In this document: piece by piece, positions 30,298 to 38,458 of the stretch
How the letters are laid out: each line of letters starts with the position of its first letter
How positions within the stretch are numbered: position 1 is the first letter of the stretch
NCBI GenBank assembly: GCA_023460995.1
Contig: JAEWOE010000007.1
Span: forward strand, 112,015 to 176,014
DNA from: Bacillota bacterium
Lineage (GTDB): Bacteria > Bacillota_I > Bacilli_A > RF39 > UBA660
Length of the DNA: 64,000 nt
Direction: 5' to 3'
The notes under the pieces: generated by a model
Seen by the model: only the letters and a program-made list of their open reading frames with translations
The model's database searches: none
Told to the model about the DNA's origin: nothing
Position numbers and translations under genes: made by a program

Positions 30298-30719
30298 TAT
30301 TTGTACTCCTTAAATTGTTTCATCAACATATAATCATGTATGGTATTATCAGTCTTTACTTTGTCAATTGTATCTATTATATTAATAACTCTTAATGACT
30401 TATAGTTGTCTGTAGTTATCTTTTGGTCAAAGGATATTATCTTACATTCATAGCCTATATAGTTAGATGCTATTTTGTATTGTTCCCAGTTACCATTTAT
30501 CTTGATATAGATATTAGTTGTTGTTCCGTTTCCCTGTACTATACCATAGTAACCATAATAGCCTACAGGTTTAGTGTCTGTGGTAAGTGTAATATTCGAT
30601 TCTGTGCTGGCTGATACTGTGATGATGTTTGTAAGTAGTATGGTTATTACTATTGCTATGATGGTTAATAGTTTTGTGGTTAAGGTTCTGTTTGTTTTAT
30701 TCAATTTATTTGTTCTCAT
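30297..30719 (-). CDS. Exported protein with signal peptide (140 aa)
   Basis: A basic start (MRTNKLNKTNRTLTTK) is followed by the hydrophobic core LLTIIAIVITILLTNIITVS and cleavage-type ASA/S, then a beta-rich mature part (TESNITLTTDTKPVGYYGYY ...). Own promoter at 30780-30807. Likely secreted or cell-surface; could be a lysogenic-conversion product of the element, which is inference. Confidence 0.68.
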   Translation of the reverse strand: MRTNKLNKTNRTLTTKLLTIIAIVITILLTNIITVSASTESNITLTTDTKPVGYYGYYGIVQGNGTTTNIYIKINGNWEQYKIASNYIGYECKIISFDQKITTDNYKSLRVINIIDTIDKVKTDNTIHDYMLMKQFKEYK

Positions 30720-30779
30720 GGTTTTAATTCCCTTCTTATTGATAATATAATAGTTTGTTGTTTATAGTTCTTACTTAAC

Positions 30780-30807
30780 ATTATATACTAATGGTTGATA
30801 TTGTCAA
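30780..30807 (-). promoter_or_regulatory. sigma-A promoter of the exported-protein unit
   Basis: Minus strand: TTGACA (30802-30807), 16-bp spacer, TATAAT (30780-30785). Confidence 0.8.
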
Positions 30808-31922
30808 GTATTATTTTTGTTTATTTTATTTTTATATTCTTATAAACAGAGTTATGCACAGGTTTATTATGTTTATTATTATCTTAGATTATGGTATATT
30901 AATAATATTGTAAGTTGGTTTATACAGTATATGAGTAGTATTGTATTGTTAACTATATCGTATTTTTTGAATGTAATCTAGTTTTTAAAACTAGATGTAT
31001 TAGTTGTTATTATTATATTAGTTAGTTATTTATATTATTATATATAGTATTTACAGTTGTTTATGTAATGTTAATTACTATGACTTCTAAAAAAATAACC
31101 ATGTTACTATCGAGCCTTGATATATCGTAGCGTGATATATTGTATTAACATCTTAATACAATTGTGTCAGGCTCACAGGATAAGCCAATCAGCATGAAAT
31201 CAATATTTTATTATCAGATACTATTATATAGTAGATAAATTTTATATAAAACGCTATAACCCAGTATTTAAGCACATTACAAGGATTATTGTGTGTAGTG
31301 TTTATAGTGGTAGTATTCCCTATTTGATAGATAAAATACGTTTGATGTTCTAATGTAACATAATTACATTGTGTAACATTAAGTCTTGTAACGTGCTATT
31401 TATCAGTGTTTTAGGTTTTGATGTATGGGTAGGGGCACACTTTACAAATTCAAACCAATTTTTTTCAGTGTGGATGGCTATAGCACTTCTAATGTTACAC
31501 TAAGGTCGCAAAACGATTACATTATTTATAAAAAAACCCTCATTAAGTATCGACACTTAATCGTAATAACCCACTAAACAAGCACATTTCAGAATTCTAT
31601 ATATTTATAAATAATTATCATCATATAAATTAAGTTTAAAGAAAATTACATACAATTAACCAAAGGATATATAACCACAACTCAATAATATAAACACTTT
31701 CAAACACATAACACACTTTCATATTTATCAGAAAAATACCATTAAAATGAACAATCTGTCGATTAACTTTTTAGTTATTGGTCAATTCATATAAATAATG
31801 TTTGAAAGTTTCTTAAACCCTATAAATAAGGAGCTTATAGAATTAGCAGATAGTTGATGCCGATACAATTGATAAATAATATATTATTTGTGTTTGCTTC
31901 TAAATTTATTTTTATATCACTA
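30808..31922. other. 1.1-kb non-coding region rich in palindromes
   Basis: No protein gene. It holds the clover-like structure at 31112-31174; TAATGTAACA-type motifs at 31351-31360, TGTAACATTA at 31372-31381, TAATGTTACA at 31490-31499; a stem ATTAAGT/ACTTAAT (about 31543-31562) followed on the minus strand by GAGGGTTTTTTT; and the 11-bp inverted pair ACTTTCAAACA (31696-31706) / TGTTTGAAAGT (31799-31809). Lies just upstream of the recombinase gene, so it may include its recombination site or an origin. Confidence 0.6.
31112..31174. repeat. Clover-like structure with two perfect inner hairpins
   Basis: GAGCCT (31112-31117) pairs with AGGCTC (31169-31174). Inside lie ATATATC-GTAGCGT-GATATAT (31120-31140) and the 10-bp stem ATTGTATTAA-CATC-TTAATACAAT (31139-31162). 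The 7-bp arms with 7-base spacer of the first hairpin have the form of a tyrosine-recombinase core site. Alternatively a folded RNA or single-strand origin. Confidence 0.65.
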
Positions 31923-31951
31923 TTGACACAATTTCCAATTTGTGTTACATT
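31923..31951 (+). promoter_or_regulatory. sigma-A promoter of the tyrosine recombinase gene
   Basis: TTGACA (31923-31928), 17-bp spacer, TACATT (31946-31951). The -10 overlaps TGTTACATTA, the complement of the TAATGTAACA motif at 31351, suggesting autoregulation by a protein that binds both. Confidence 0.75.
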
Positions 31952-32031
31952 ATACATAGCAACAAATAAAGCATTATAAAGTGCAATTATATTATTAATT
32001 CAAATAAAATTAAAAGGAGTGACTAAATAAC

Positions 32032-32682
32032 ATGAACACAGTACAACCAATAAGAGAAATATCACAAATTCATAAAATTGAGGATATACTAAAGAAATCA
32101 AATTACAGGAACTATATATTATTCAAGCTTGGAATATACTCTGGATATAGAATATCTGACATTATAAAGTTAAGAGTATCAGATATCAGGGGTAAGATTT
32201 ATTTTGAAACAACAGAGAATAAGACTGGTAAAAAGAGAAAAGTAATTATTCATCCAACTTTTAAATCTGAACTAGATTTGTTTATTAAAGGCAAAGGAGA
32301 TAATGAATATCTCTTCCCCAGTAAAAAATATAAAAACATCATAAAGAAGAAAACAAAAGTTAGGAATCCAGTAACAAATAAGATGAACACAATATATATA
32401 GATATAGAAAATGATGCTCCTAATTCTCCAATAAGTAGAGTTCAGGCATATAGAATATTAAAAGATGCATCTAAACAAATAGAATTAAATGATACTGCAA
32501 CGCACACATTAAGAAAGACATTTGCATATCACTTATATATGAATAGTGCTGACAAGAATGGAAACAAAGATATAGTAATGGTACAGAAAATACTTGGTCA
32601 CAGTACACCAGAACAAACATTAAGATATATAGGTATAATGCAATCTGATGAAGACAGTTTAGTATGTTCATTAGCATATTAG
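32032..32682 (+). CDS. Tyrosine recombinase (catalytic-domain form, 216 aa)
   Basis: ATG after AAAAGGAG. All catalytic residues are visible: first Arg in YSGYRISDIIKL (about 43), Lys in the beta-hairpin (NKTGKKRKV), HTLRKTF (HxxR, about 157-160), LGHSTPEQ (His, about 189) and Tyr in LRYIG (about 198). It is short, lacking most of the N-terminal core-binding domain found in phage integrases, like the small recombinases of plasmids that resolve multimers. The palindrome-rich region directly upstream is a plausible target. Integration versus dimer resolution cannot be decided here. Confidence 0.85.
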   Translation: MNTVQPIREISQIHKIEDILKKSNYRNYILFKLGIYSGYRISDIIKLRVSDIRGKIYFETTENKTGKKRKVIIHPTFKSELDLFIKGKGDNEYLFPSKKYKNIIKKKTKVRNPVTNKMNTIYIDIENDAPNSPISRVQAYRILKDASKQIELNDTATHTLRKTFAYHLYMNSADKNGNKDIVMVQKILGHSTPEQTLRYIGIMQSDEDSLVCSLAY

Positions 32683-32693
32683 AAATATAAGTA

Positions 32694-32752
32694 GGTATAC
32701 GGGGGGCATAGTTTTACAAAAAGATAAAGTGAAGTATAATATACAGGTATAC
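32694..32752 (+). promoter_or_regulatory. Promoter flanked by GGTATAC repeats
   Basis: TTTACA (32713-32718), 16-bp spacer, TATAAT (32735-32740). AGGTATAC occurs just before (to 32700) and just after (to 32752) the promoter, two matching sites a repressor could bridge. Serves the winged-helix gene at 32812. Confidence 0.68.
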
Positions 32753-32811
32753 CCCATTTAGAATAGAAAAATTATTTAATTTAACATACAAGGAGGAAAA
32801 TATATAATACA

Positions 32812-33114
32812 ATGATATATAGAGAAGAAAGAGAAGCTGGAACATTTATACAAGTTCATAAAGGTATAGCTGATGATAGAAATTTATCTGCGTTAGCAAA
32901 GGGAATATTATTATATATATTAAGTAAAAGTGATGATTGGCAATTTTATGAAACAGAAATTAAAGCACATTTTACAGATAGTATTAAAATAATAAGAAAA
33001 GGAATACAAGAATTAATAGATAAAGGATACATAGAGAGAGCAAAATTCAGAAATAGTAAAGGACAATTCTTATACAGTTATGATATTTATGAGACACCAA
33101 AAGAAGAAGAATAA
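32812..33114 (+). CDS. Replication-initiator-like winged-helix protein (100 aa)
   Basis: ATG after AAGGAGG. The opening 'F.qVhk.i..D..LSa.AKGil.Yilsk.ddW.f' (FIQVHKGIADDRNLSALAKG; DDWQFYETEI) followed by IIRKGIQELIDKGYIERAK and a wing FLYSYDIYE is the winged-helix domain used at the N-terminus of many phage and plasmid replication proteins. Here the domain stands alone. Immediately downstream are A+T-rich DNA and a 15-bp iteron array, so it is the best candidate for an origin-binding or partner protein. Exact role is inferred. Confidence 0.72.
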   Translation: MIYREEREAGTFIQVHKGIADDRNLSALAKGILLYILSKSDDWQFYETEIKAHFTDSIKIIRKGIQELIDKGYIERAKFRNSKGQFLYSYDIYETPKEEE

Positions 33115-33159
33115 GAAAACGAAAAACTCCATACATTCCTGCGAAAAATGCATGGCATT

Positions 33160-33346
33160 TTGATGCAGAAAAAATTATATTATTTTTACTATAATTATTA
33201 TAGTTAATATTATTTTAGGTTTAATTATTATAGGTTATATTAATATTATTAGTGTGCCATTTACCATATATGGTGTCACCACATCTGGTAAGTCCACGTA
33301 TGGTAATCCATGTCATGGGCAACCACATATGGTTTTGGTAACGTGG
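33160..33346. repeat. Iteron array beside A+T-rich DNA: candidate origin or centromere
   Basis: Five near-palindromic 12-bp units of the form ACCACATATGGT start at 33263, 33278, 33293, 33307 and 33322, an exact 15-bp period (one to two turns of phase per pair). Units: ACCATATATGGT, ACCACATCTGGT, TCCACGTATGGT, TCCATGTCATGG, ACCACATATGGT; a degenerate sixth may follow at 33335. The 90 bases before them (33160-33250) are almost pure A+T, as in unwinding elements. The array lies between convergent genes, beside a winged-helix initiator-like gene. Confidence 0.75.
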
Positions 33347-33383
33347 AGTTTACATAAATGAACTAATTCTTCATATTGTTTAT

Positions 33384-33410
33384 AAAAAGAAAGTACTCAA
33401 ATGAGTACTT
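33384..33410 (-). terminator. Intrinsic terminator of the partition/FtsK operon
   Basis: Perfect 8-bp stem AAGTACTC/GAGTACTT with 4-base loop; on the minus strand it is followed by TCTTTTT, 19 bases after the 33429 stop. The plus side has only TTTTAGTTTT, so it may be weakly bidirectional. Confidence 0.82.
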
Positions 33411-33428
33411 TTAGTTTTAGTTATTTGC

Positions 33429-33845
33429 CTATTGAATTTTCTTAGCTATACTAAAAGGAATAACATTAGAATGTTGTTGAGAATCATCAATCTTCTCTCC
33501 TTTTCCATAAAGCAGATATCCTATAATCATACCGTCTTTATTATAGACTTCTTCAAGTTGAACCTTAGTATATTTTTCTTGAAGTTTTTCAGCATATTGG
33601 TTGGCAGTTGATAATTGTTTATAAAACTTTTGATATAGAACAGGGCTATAGTCTCTATGATTAAAAGAATATAGACACCAAGCACCGAACCAATAGCTTA
33701 ATCTATAACGTGTTTTACCGAAGAGTCTAACAATTTCATTTTTTTGTTCAAGTTTTTTAAGTCTCTTAAGCTTTTTGTGTTTTTCAATTTGTTCATGATT
33801 TTTTATTTGGTTTTTAATATTATTAAGAATTAGTGTTCCGAGCAT
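33429..33845 (-). CDS. 138-aa basic hypothetical protein
   Basis: Start at ATG 33843-33845 (MLGTLILNNIKNQIKNHE), after GGAGGGG; the longer frame has no ribosome site. Strongly basic first half (KHKKLKRLKKLEQKNEIVRL), then Trp/Tyr-rich YRLSYWFGAWCLYSFNHRDY and a helical rest. Last gene of the minus-strand maintenance operon. May bind DNA or membrane; unknown. Confidence 0.62.
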   Translation of the reverse strand: MLGTLILNNIKNQIKNHEQIEKHKKLKRLKKLEQKNEIVRLFGKTRYRLSYWFGAWCLYSFNHRDYSPVLYQKFYKQLSTANQYAEKLQEKYTKVQLEEVYNKDGMIIGYLLYGKGEKIDDSQQHSNVIPFSIAKKIQ

Positions 33846-33962
33846 ACGCCCACCCCTCCGTAAAAATTTATTTGCTTTAAAAAAGCCTAAGTTAAGAAAG
33901 TTAGAAAATGTTAAGGATATTGCCAAATATACGGACGAGTAAAATTCAATTATAATTATGAA

Positions 33963-34175
33963 TTAAAACCGAATATGAGAAAGAAATCTTAAAATTTCTG
34001 CAAATTTATTACTAATTACATCATTTCTAAAAAGAACAGAAACATCCATGTCTTTAATTTTAAGCATTAATAATATTCCCCCTAAAGTAAGTAACCATGA
34101 TGGAATTATTCCCATTCTATAAGTACCAGATTGAATATTAGTTGGATTTGTTTTAATATTTTTAACACTTGACAT
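33963..34175 (-). CDS. Small membrane protein (70 aa)
   Basis: Start at ATG 34173-34175 (MSSVKNIKTNPTNIQSG), six bases after GGAGGG. One hydrophobic span (GIIPSWLLTLGGILLML) and a C-terminal domain with FAEILRFLSHIRF. Sits in the operon with the FtsK/TcpA-like ATPase and the Replic_Relax-like gene, so it may be a membrane partner of that ATPase; this is by association. Confidence 0.6.
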   Translation of the reverse strand: MSSVKNIKTNPTNIQSGTYRMGIIPSWLLTLGGILLMLKIKDMDVSVLFRNDVISNKFAEILRFLSHIRF

Positions 34176-34201
34176 AAATAAAACCCTCCTATAAAACATG
34201 A

Positions 34202-34762
34202 TTATTTGAATATACAATTAAGTCCTCTCATATTAATATCAACTTTTCTAAACCTAATTTTCATATTAGGGATAGTAATATTTCTATCTGTACATATAAT
34301 AACTCTAGGTATTGACCCAAACATTGTGATTAAGTCATTAGTTTTTATTAGTTCTGAATACTTATCAAAGTTAAATTTATTACTAAGATGTATCTCAACA
34401 AATATTGGAAATACTATTCCATTATCTTTGATATAAGCTAGAGCATCGGGGCGTATATTTACAATTGAACACTCATTATGCCATTCAAGTACGGTATACA
34501 ATTTATTCATATTTGTATATAATTCTGTACGTATTAAATCATGATGTATCTGAACAGGTTTTTTATTAATATAATATGCATTACAATTGTCAATTGTGCT
34601 TCTTATTTGTTTAATTATTTCTTGTTTTTTAAGAAATGATAATCTAGACTGAGCGTAACGCAAGCAAGTTTTAGGATAAATAAGGTTATAGATTTGATTT
34701 GTAGTAGCAACATGAAAATCTTCTAATAAACAAATAACATCTTGTTCACGTTTAGTAATCAT
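34202..34762 (-). CDS. Replic_Relax-like winged-helix protein (186 aa)
   Basis: ATG overlaps the stop of the FtsK-like gene by four bases (ATGA). N-terminal winged helix: ITKREQDVICLLEDFHVATT, then QIYNLIYP, RYAQSRLSFLKKQEII. This opening, followed by an ID-Y link and a domain with HHDLIRTELYTNM ... IRPDALAYI ... FVEIHLSNK, matches the Replic_Relax (plasmid replication-relaxation) family, often encoded beside TcpA/FtsK ATPases on Gram-positive plasmids and phages. The second domain has the D-x(n)-E-x-H pattern of a restriction-fold nuclease, perhaps inactive. Likely DNA-binding factor for replication or mobilisation. Confidence 0.7.
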   Translation of the reverse strand: MITKREQDVICLLEDFHVATTNQIYNLIYPKTCLRYAQSRLSFLKKQEIIKQIRSTIDNCNAYYINKKPVQIHHDLIRTELYTNMNKLYTVLEWHNECSIVNIRPDALAYIKDNGIVFPIFVEIHLSNKFNFDKYSELIKTNDLITMFGSIPRVIICTDRNITIPNMKIRFRKVDINMRGLNCIFK

Positions 34763-36060
34763 ACAGACACATCCTTTTTGGGAGTTTTAGCATAAGGGTT
34801 AATATTTGCATTATGGAATTCTTGAATCTTCTGTTGTTTTTCTTTTTTAAAATCAGTTTTTGATTTATAAGCATTATAATCGGTAAGATATTTTCTAATT
34901 TTATTTGGTTCAATGTATAGAGCTTGAACTTCTGTAAGTTCACCACAGTATTTTATTAAAAATCTACCTGCATGTTTAATATCTTCAGCACCCTTTTGGT
35001 CAAGAATAACTTCTGAGTCAATTTGAGATACAACTTTAAAAGCTATACGTGTAGGCATATTTGCTTTAGTACTGCCACTTATGCATTTTACGTCAGGTCT
35101 TTGCATTGAGATAAGGTAATGTATTCCAACTTTTCTGTCCATACTAACTCTCTGTCTAAATTTTTCTAAAGCAACTTCAAAATCCTTTTCAGCTAGTCTT
35201 GAGAATTCATCAATGGCTACAACTATATAAGGCAATGCTCTCTCTGGGAATTTTTCATTCCAAGTACTTAATTTTTCAATATAAACCTTGTTTTTAACAC
35301 TTCTAAACAGTTTTAGTCTTTTTTCTGATTCTTTTTCCATCAAATCTAGTAATTTTTCAAAGTCTGTAGGGGTTTCACCATATGATTTAACCTTTTTACA
35401 ATCCTCAAATATACCAAGACCAACTGCCTGAAAGTCTATTAAATGGATATCAACATTATGTTTATTTAAGATAAGTGATAGAAGTATATTATCTAGGAGA
35501 CTAGTTTTACCTGACATTGTTTCTCCAGCACATATAATATGTGGGCATTTTTCTATATCAAGTATAAATTTACCATCATGAGTATTACCACAGTATACTT
35601 CAAGGGGTTTCTCGCACTCTTCAAAAATGTAGTTGTAGTTAGTGGATAAACTCATACTAACAAGTTTCAGTATCAAGTTTTTATTAAAACCGAATTCAAT
35701 TTTTGAGTTAAGGTATTGTTCAAGTTCTTGTTTCTTCTTTTCAAAGTGTAACTGTGATATTCCTGCTGGCAATTTAAGGACTAATGTGATTTCATTATTC
35801 TTCTTGATTTTCTTAAGGACTAATGGCACTTGGTTTTCTTTATTTTCTATTCCGCACATCCTAAATAGTTTTTCGTATTCATTTTCTTTAAACTTCCAGT
35901 CAAGAAATATACCTCCGCACACTGTCAAAGCAGAATATAACATTATCTTATTTTGAGGTAATGCAGAGCAACAAAGCTTAAGAGCTTCATTACAGAGATA
36001 TAATCCACTAGCTATCATAAGACCTGTATATGAAAATTGACATTTTTTAAAAGCATCCAT
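34759..36060 (-). CDS. FtsK/TcpA-family DNA-pumping ATPase (433 aa)
   Basis: ATG after GGAGGC. Two short hydrophobic stretches near the N-terminus (YTGLMIASGLYLCNEAL; IMLYSALTVCGGIFLDW) could anchor it in the membrane. The motor domain has Walker A AGETMSGKTS (about 178-187), 'HLIDFQAVGLGIF' and Walker B YIVVAIDEFSRL (about 272-283), then SMQRPDV and GRFLIKY, all typical of FtsK/SpoIIIE/TcpA. It lacks the gamma domain of chromosome FtsK. Role: DNA translocation in conjugation-like transfer, segregation or replication; the neighbouring Replic_Relax gene fits plasmid-type use. Confidence 0.83.
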   Translation of the reverse strand: MDAFKKCQFSYTGLMIASGLYLCNEALKLCCSALPQNKIMLYSALTVCGGIFLDWKFKENEYEKLFRMCGIENKENQVPLVLKKIKKNNEITLVLKLPAGISQLHFEKKKQELEQYLNSKIEFGFNKNLILKLVSMSLSTNYNYIFEECEKPLEVYCGNTHDGKFILDIEKCPHIICAGETMSGKTSLLDNILLSLILNKHNVDIHLIDFQAVGLGIFEDCKKVKSYGETPTDFEKLLDLMEKESEKRLKLFRSVKNKVYIEKLSTWNEKFPERALPYIVVAIDEFSRLAEKDFEVALEKFRQRVSMDRKVGIHYLISMQRPDVKCISGSTKANMPTRIAFKVVSQIDSEVILDQKGAEDIKHAGRFLIKYCGELTEVQALYIEPNKIRKYLTDYNAYKSKTDFKKEKQQKIQEFHNANINPYAKTPKKDVSV

Positions 36061-36302
36061 AATACGCCTCCAAATTTTAAATATTCCTCTATTTCCTTTA
36101 TATGGACATTACCCTGCACAAATGCGACTGCGGCTCGCCCGTATGTTCACTCGCTCCACTCTTTTCTCTCACTCACTTGCTTTTTAAAAAACCCTGAAAA
36201 ATGGCTAATTTGAAGTCATATAGACAATCATCTACATGACACAAATATGAATAACAATATGAACTTATTTACGAATATGATTATGAATAGTTAAAATAAA
36301 GG
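36061..36302. other. Intergenic region with G+C-rich island and AATATGA repeats
   Basis: Between the RHH gene and the ATPase gene. 36123-36180 is markedly richer in G+C than everything nearby, with repeated GAGTG(G)A-type words on the minus strand. 36244-36290 carries AATATGA three times (36244, 36256, 36274) and TTATGAAT. Such clustered short direct repeats next to an RHH adaptor gene are a plausible centromere (parC) for the ParM-like system. Confidence 0.5.
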
Positions 36303-36551
36303 TTATTTTTTAAGTTTTGATATATTGCTAGTTGTACTAGTTACATTACTTGTAGTTTGAAAAGGTTTAGATAGTGTAGAAAGGTTAAGTATTTTTAATA
36401 GATTAAGTGTACCTTCATTAATTACGTTGTCTTTATTTTCAATGTAAAATTTTAAAGCTAACTTAACTATTTTACTTTTACCATGTGATTCAAAATACTC
36501 TAGTAAATCAGATTCATTATCATTAAAAGAAATAGAACGTCTAAAACTCAT
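36303..36551 (-). CDS. parR: Ribbon-helix-helix adaptor, ParR-like (82 aa)
   Basis: ATG overlaps the last base of the actin gene stop (TAATG), so the two are coupled. Residues 4-45 (RRSISFNDNESDLLEYFESH ... KIVKLALKFYIE) have the ribbon-helix-helix pattern: a short strand of alternating polar residues, then two helices. The C-terminus is Ser/Thr/Asn-rich and disordered, as in ParR tails that contact ParM filaments. Gene order actin-RHH is that of type II partition loci. Sequence identity to any named ParR was not checked. Confidence 0.78.
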   Translation of the reverse strand: MSFRRSISFNDNESDLLEYFESHGKSKIVKLALKFYIENKDNVINEGTLNLLKILNLSTLSKPFQTTSNVTSTTSNISKLKK

Positions 36552-37447
36552 TAAGTCACACCTTCTCCCATACCAATTGCAGTTAATAGTTGAGCATTAG
36601 GTTGTAATTCAGCTTGAGGGATATAATTCTGAAGGTATTTAGTCATTATTATGCTTCCTCCCCCAATCATTGGAACAAATTTTATTGTATCTATATTCCA
36701 TTGCAATTGAAATATTTTATAGATTTCCGCACAATACTCTAGTGCTATTTTAGATATATAAGATTCTATGTCTATTTGCTTACCTTTGTGATATAAACCA
36801 TTTTTTATGATATTAAAAACTTGGTTATTATTAATACTAATACCTGTCTCTGTACTTATTTTTTCAGCCATTTTAGGATAAATGCTCAAAACACCAAGTT
36901 CTTCAGTATGTGTATCAATTAAGTCATCATTTTCAAATAAGAGAGTATTTAACGTCCTACCTCCCCAATCACAAATAAGAACTTTTTCTTTATGAAACCT
37001 AAAGTTATTCATATCATTAGCATAGTAGGCACAACTTCCTTCGGGAACTACTGATATAGAATTAACAGTAATTCTTTTGGATTTGTTGTTTAGTTTGATA
37101 TCTATGGTATTTTCAGGCAATAGAGTATTTTTGAAGTGTTCAACGGTTTTCTCATTTTTCCACTGACTACAAGGTAATCCCACAGTCACTTCTTCGAAAT
37201 AGTTTTCAGAATAAGTACTTTCAAGATAGAGTGCATATAAGAAATTTACTCTTGAGTTTTGATTAAGGCTTTTGTTGATATTTATATCTGATATATTTTT
37301 AAGACCTACAGTATATTTTCTGCCGTTGATTTCAAGAATATCATTATTTGGATAAACAATATCTGAAATTCCAGAGGCAAAGCATCGTTCATTACTAGTT
37401 TTTACATAAGTAGTACCGATATCAATTCCAATTTCTAATGATTGCAT
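36551..37447 (-). CDS. parM: Actin-like plasmid segregation ATPase, ParM-like (298 aa)
   Basis: ATG after AAAGGAGG. Actin-fold motifs are visible: phosphate 1 IGIDIGTTYVKTS (about 5-17), phosphate 2 VLICDWGGRTLNTLLF (about 160-175), adenosine motif FVPMIGGGSIIMTKYL (about 264-280), and NAQLLTAIGMGEG near the end. The length suits ParM/Alp-type segregation actins. With the RHH partner it would push or pull element copies apart. Consensus promoter at 37572-37600; leader contains short hairpins that may bind the RHH protein. Confidence 0.85.
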   Translation of the reverse strand: MQSLEIGIDIGTTYVKTSNERCFASGISDIVYPNNDILEINGRKYTVGLKNISDININKSLNQNSRVNFLYALYLESTYSENYFEEVTVGLPCSQWKNEKTVEHFKNTLLPENTIDIKLNNKSKRITVNSISVVPEGSCAYYANDMNNFRFHKEKVLICDWGGRTLNTLLFENDDLIDTHTEELGVLSIYPKMAEKISTETGISINNNQVFNIIKNGLYHKGKQIDIESYISKIALEYCAEIYKIFQLQWNIDTIKFVPMIGGGSIIMTKYLQNYIPQAELQPNAQLLTAIGMGEGVT

Positions 37448-37571
37448 TAAAAAATACCTCCTTTAAGTACAAAATCTTAATTAGTAGGTATTTTGTATTA
37501 CTTTCTAGTAATATTTAAAGTAAAGTTTATAGAATTGTATGTCATAAGTGTGATTTTTTGTTAGTAAATTA

Positions 37572-37600
37572 ATAATAACACCAATATATTCAGAAGTCAA
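37572..37600 (-). promoter_or_regulatory. sigma-A promoter of the parMR-ftsK operon
   Basis: Minus strand: TTGACT (37595-37600), 17-bp spacer, TATTAT (37572-37577). Confidence 0.75.
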
Positions 37601-37636
37601 TATACTTTATTAAAATAATTTCTATTGTACAAGCTA

Positions 37637-37664
37637 TTGACAAAATGTGTATTTATGATATACT
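37637..37664 (+). promoter_or_regulatory. Upstream sigma-A promoter of the plus-strand region
   Basis: TTGACA (37637-37642), 16-bp spacer, TATACT (37659-37664). First of two tandem promoters. Confidence 0.72.
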
Positions 37665-37727
37665 CGTCTTGTAAGAAAGATTCAAATGTTTAAATCTCGG
37701 CATAAGATATTAAAATAATATATTGAC

Positions 37728-37756
37728 TTGACAAATAGTTGAATATGTTATATAAT
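37728..37756 (+). promoter_or_regulatory. Consensus sigma-A promoter of the plus-strand region
   Basis: TTGACA (37728-37733), 17-bp spacer, TATAAT (37751-37756): a perfect host promoter, followed by a leader of about 160 bases before the first gene. Confidence 0.88.
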
Positions 37757-37924
37757 ATAAATAGAAAAACACAGATTGGAGGTGAAATTCAAATTAGCTC
37801 GAAAAATGCACTTGTAATTGATTTAATATTTCGGTAATGAAACTGCATTATTATATTAAAATAATTTATTGTAGGCGTTAAATTTAAGATGTACAACAAT
37901 TTAGAAGAAAGGAGTATAAATTAT

Positions 37925-38296
37925 TTGAACAAATATAAAGAAGATTATTACATATTTAAGCAAAAAGATAATAGTAGTAATTATTCATCAAATAAAGATG
38001 ATAATTATATAAAGTGTAAAAATCAAATACAAATCTATAGGTATAATTCTAATACATTAGTAGTGTGTTTCAAATCAAATGGCGTTGCTAACAATCGCAT
38101 AAAGGAATTAGCCATACAGGGTGTAATACTAACACCTTTTCAAATTGGAGATGATGAACGAACATACAAATTTGATGAAGTCCACTTCCCTATTGTTGCA
38201 GCTATAATAAAAGCAAAAAAGAGAATTAAGTTAAACTTATCAGATGAAGAAAGAGCATCAAGAAAAGAACGTTTAACAAATTCTCGAAGAAAATGA
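37925..38296 (+). CDS. 123-aa basic hypothetical protein
   Basis: Start taken at TTG 37925-37927 (MNKYKEDYYIFKQKDNSS), ten bases after AAAGGAG; an ATG twelve codons earlier would put the ribosome site inside the gene. Beta-rich middle (NTLVVCFKSNGVANNRIKEL; LTPFQIGDDERTYKFDEVHF), then basic tail (SDEERASRKERLTNSRRK) suitable for nucleic-acid binding. First gene after the tandem promoters, so possibly regulatory; unproven. Confidence 0.6.
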   Translation: MNKYKEDYYIFKQKDNSSNYSSNKDDNYIKCKNQIQIYRYNSNTLVVCFKSNGVANNRIKELAIQGVILTPFQIGDDERTYKFDEVHFPIVAAIIKAKKRIKLNLSDEERASRKERLTNSRRK

Positions 38297-38458
38297 TATT
38301 GTAGAGAATTTTAAGCGTTTTAAAATTTTACCCTTAAATTTATCCATAAACTTTATAAAAATTGATTTTAATATCAAAAATATATCAATTTTATGGGAAA
38401 AATAATTTAAATGAATATATGTATTAATAAAATAATTTTTTAAGGAGAATATTACATA

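Noticed and set aside
1..30700. Toxin-antitoxin pair among the small genes
   Set aside because: Several small gene pairs overlap, but none shows a recognisable toxin or antitoxin motif, so no call is made.
32471..32677. Minus-strand hydrophobic frame opposite the recombinase
   Set aside because: Antisense shadow of a conserved enzyme gene.
33263..33333. CRISPR array
   Set aside because: Units are 12 bases with 3-base gaps, far below repeat-spacer lengths; no cas genes.
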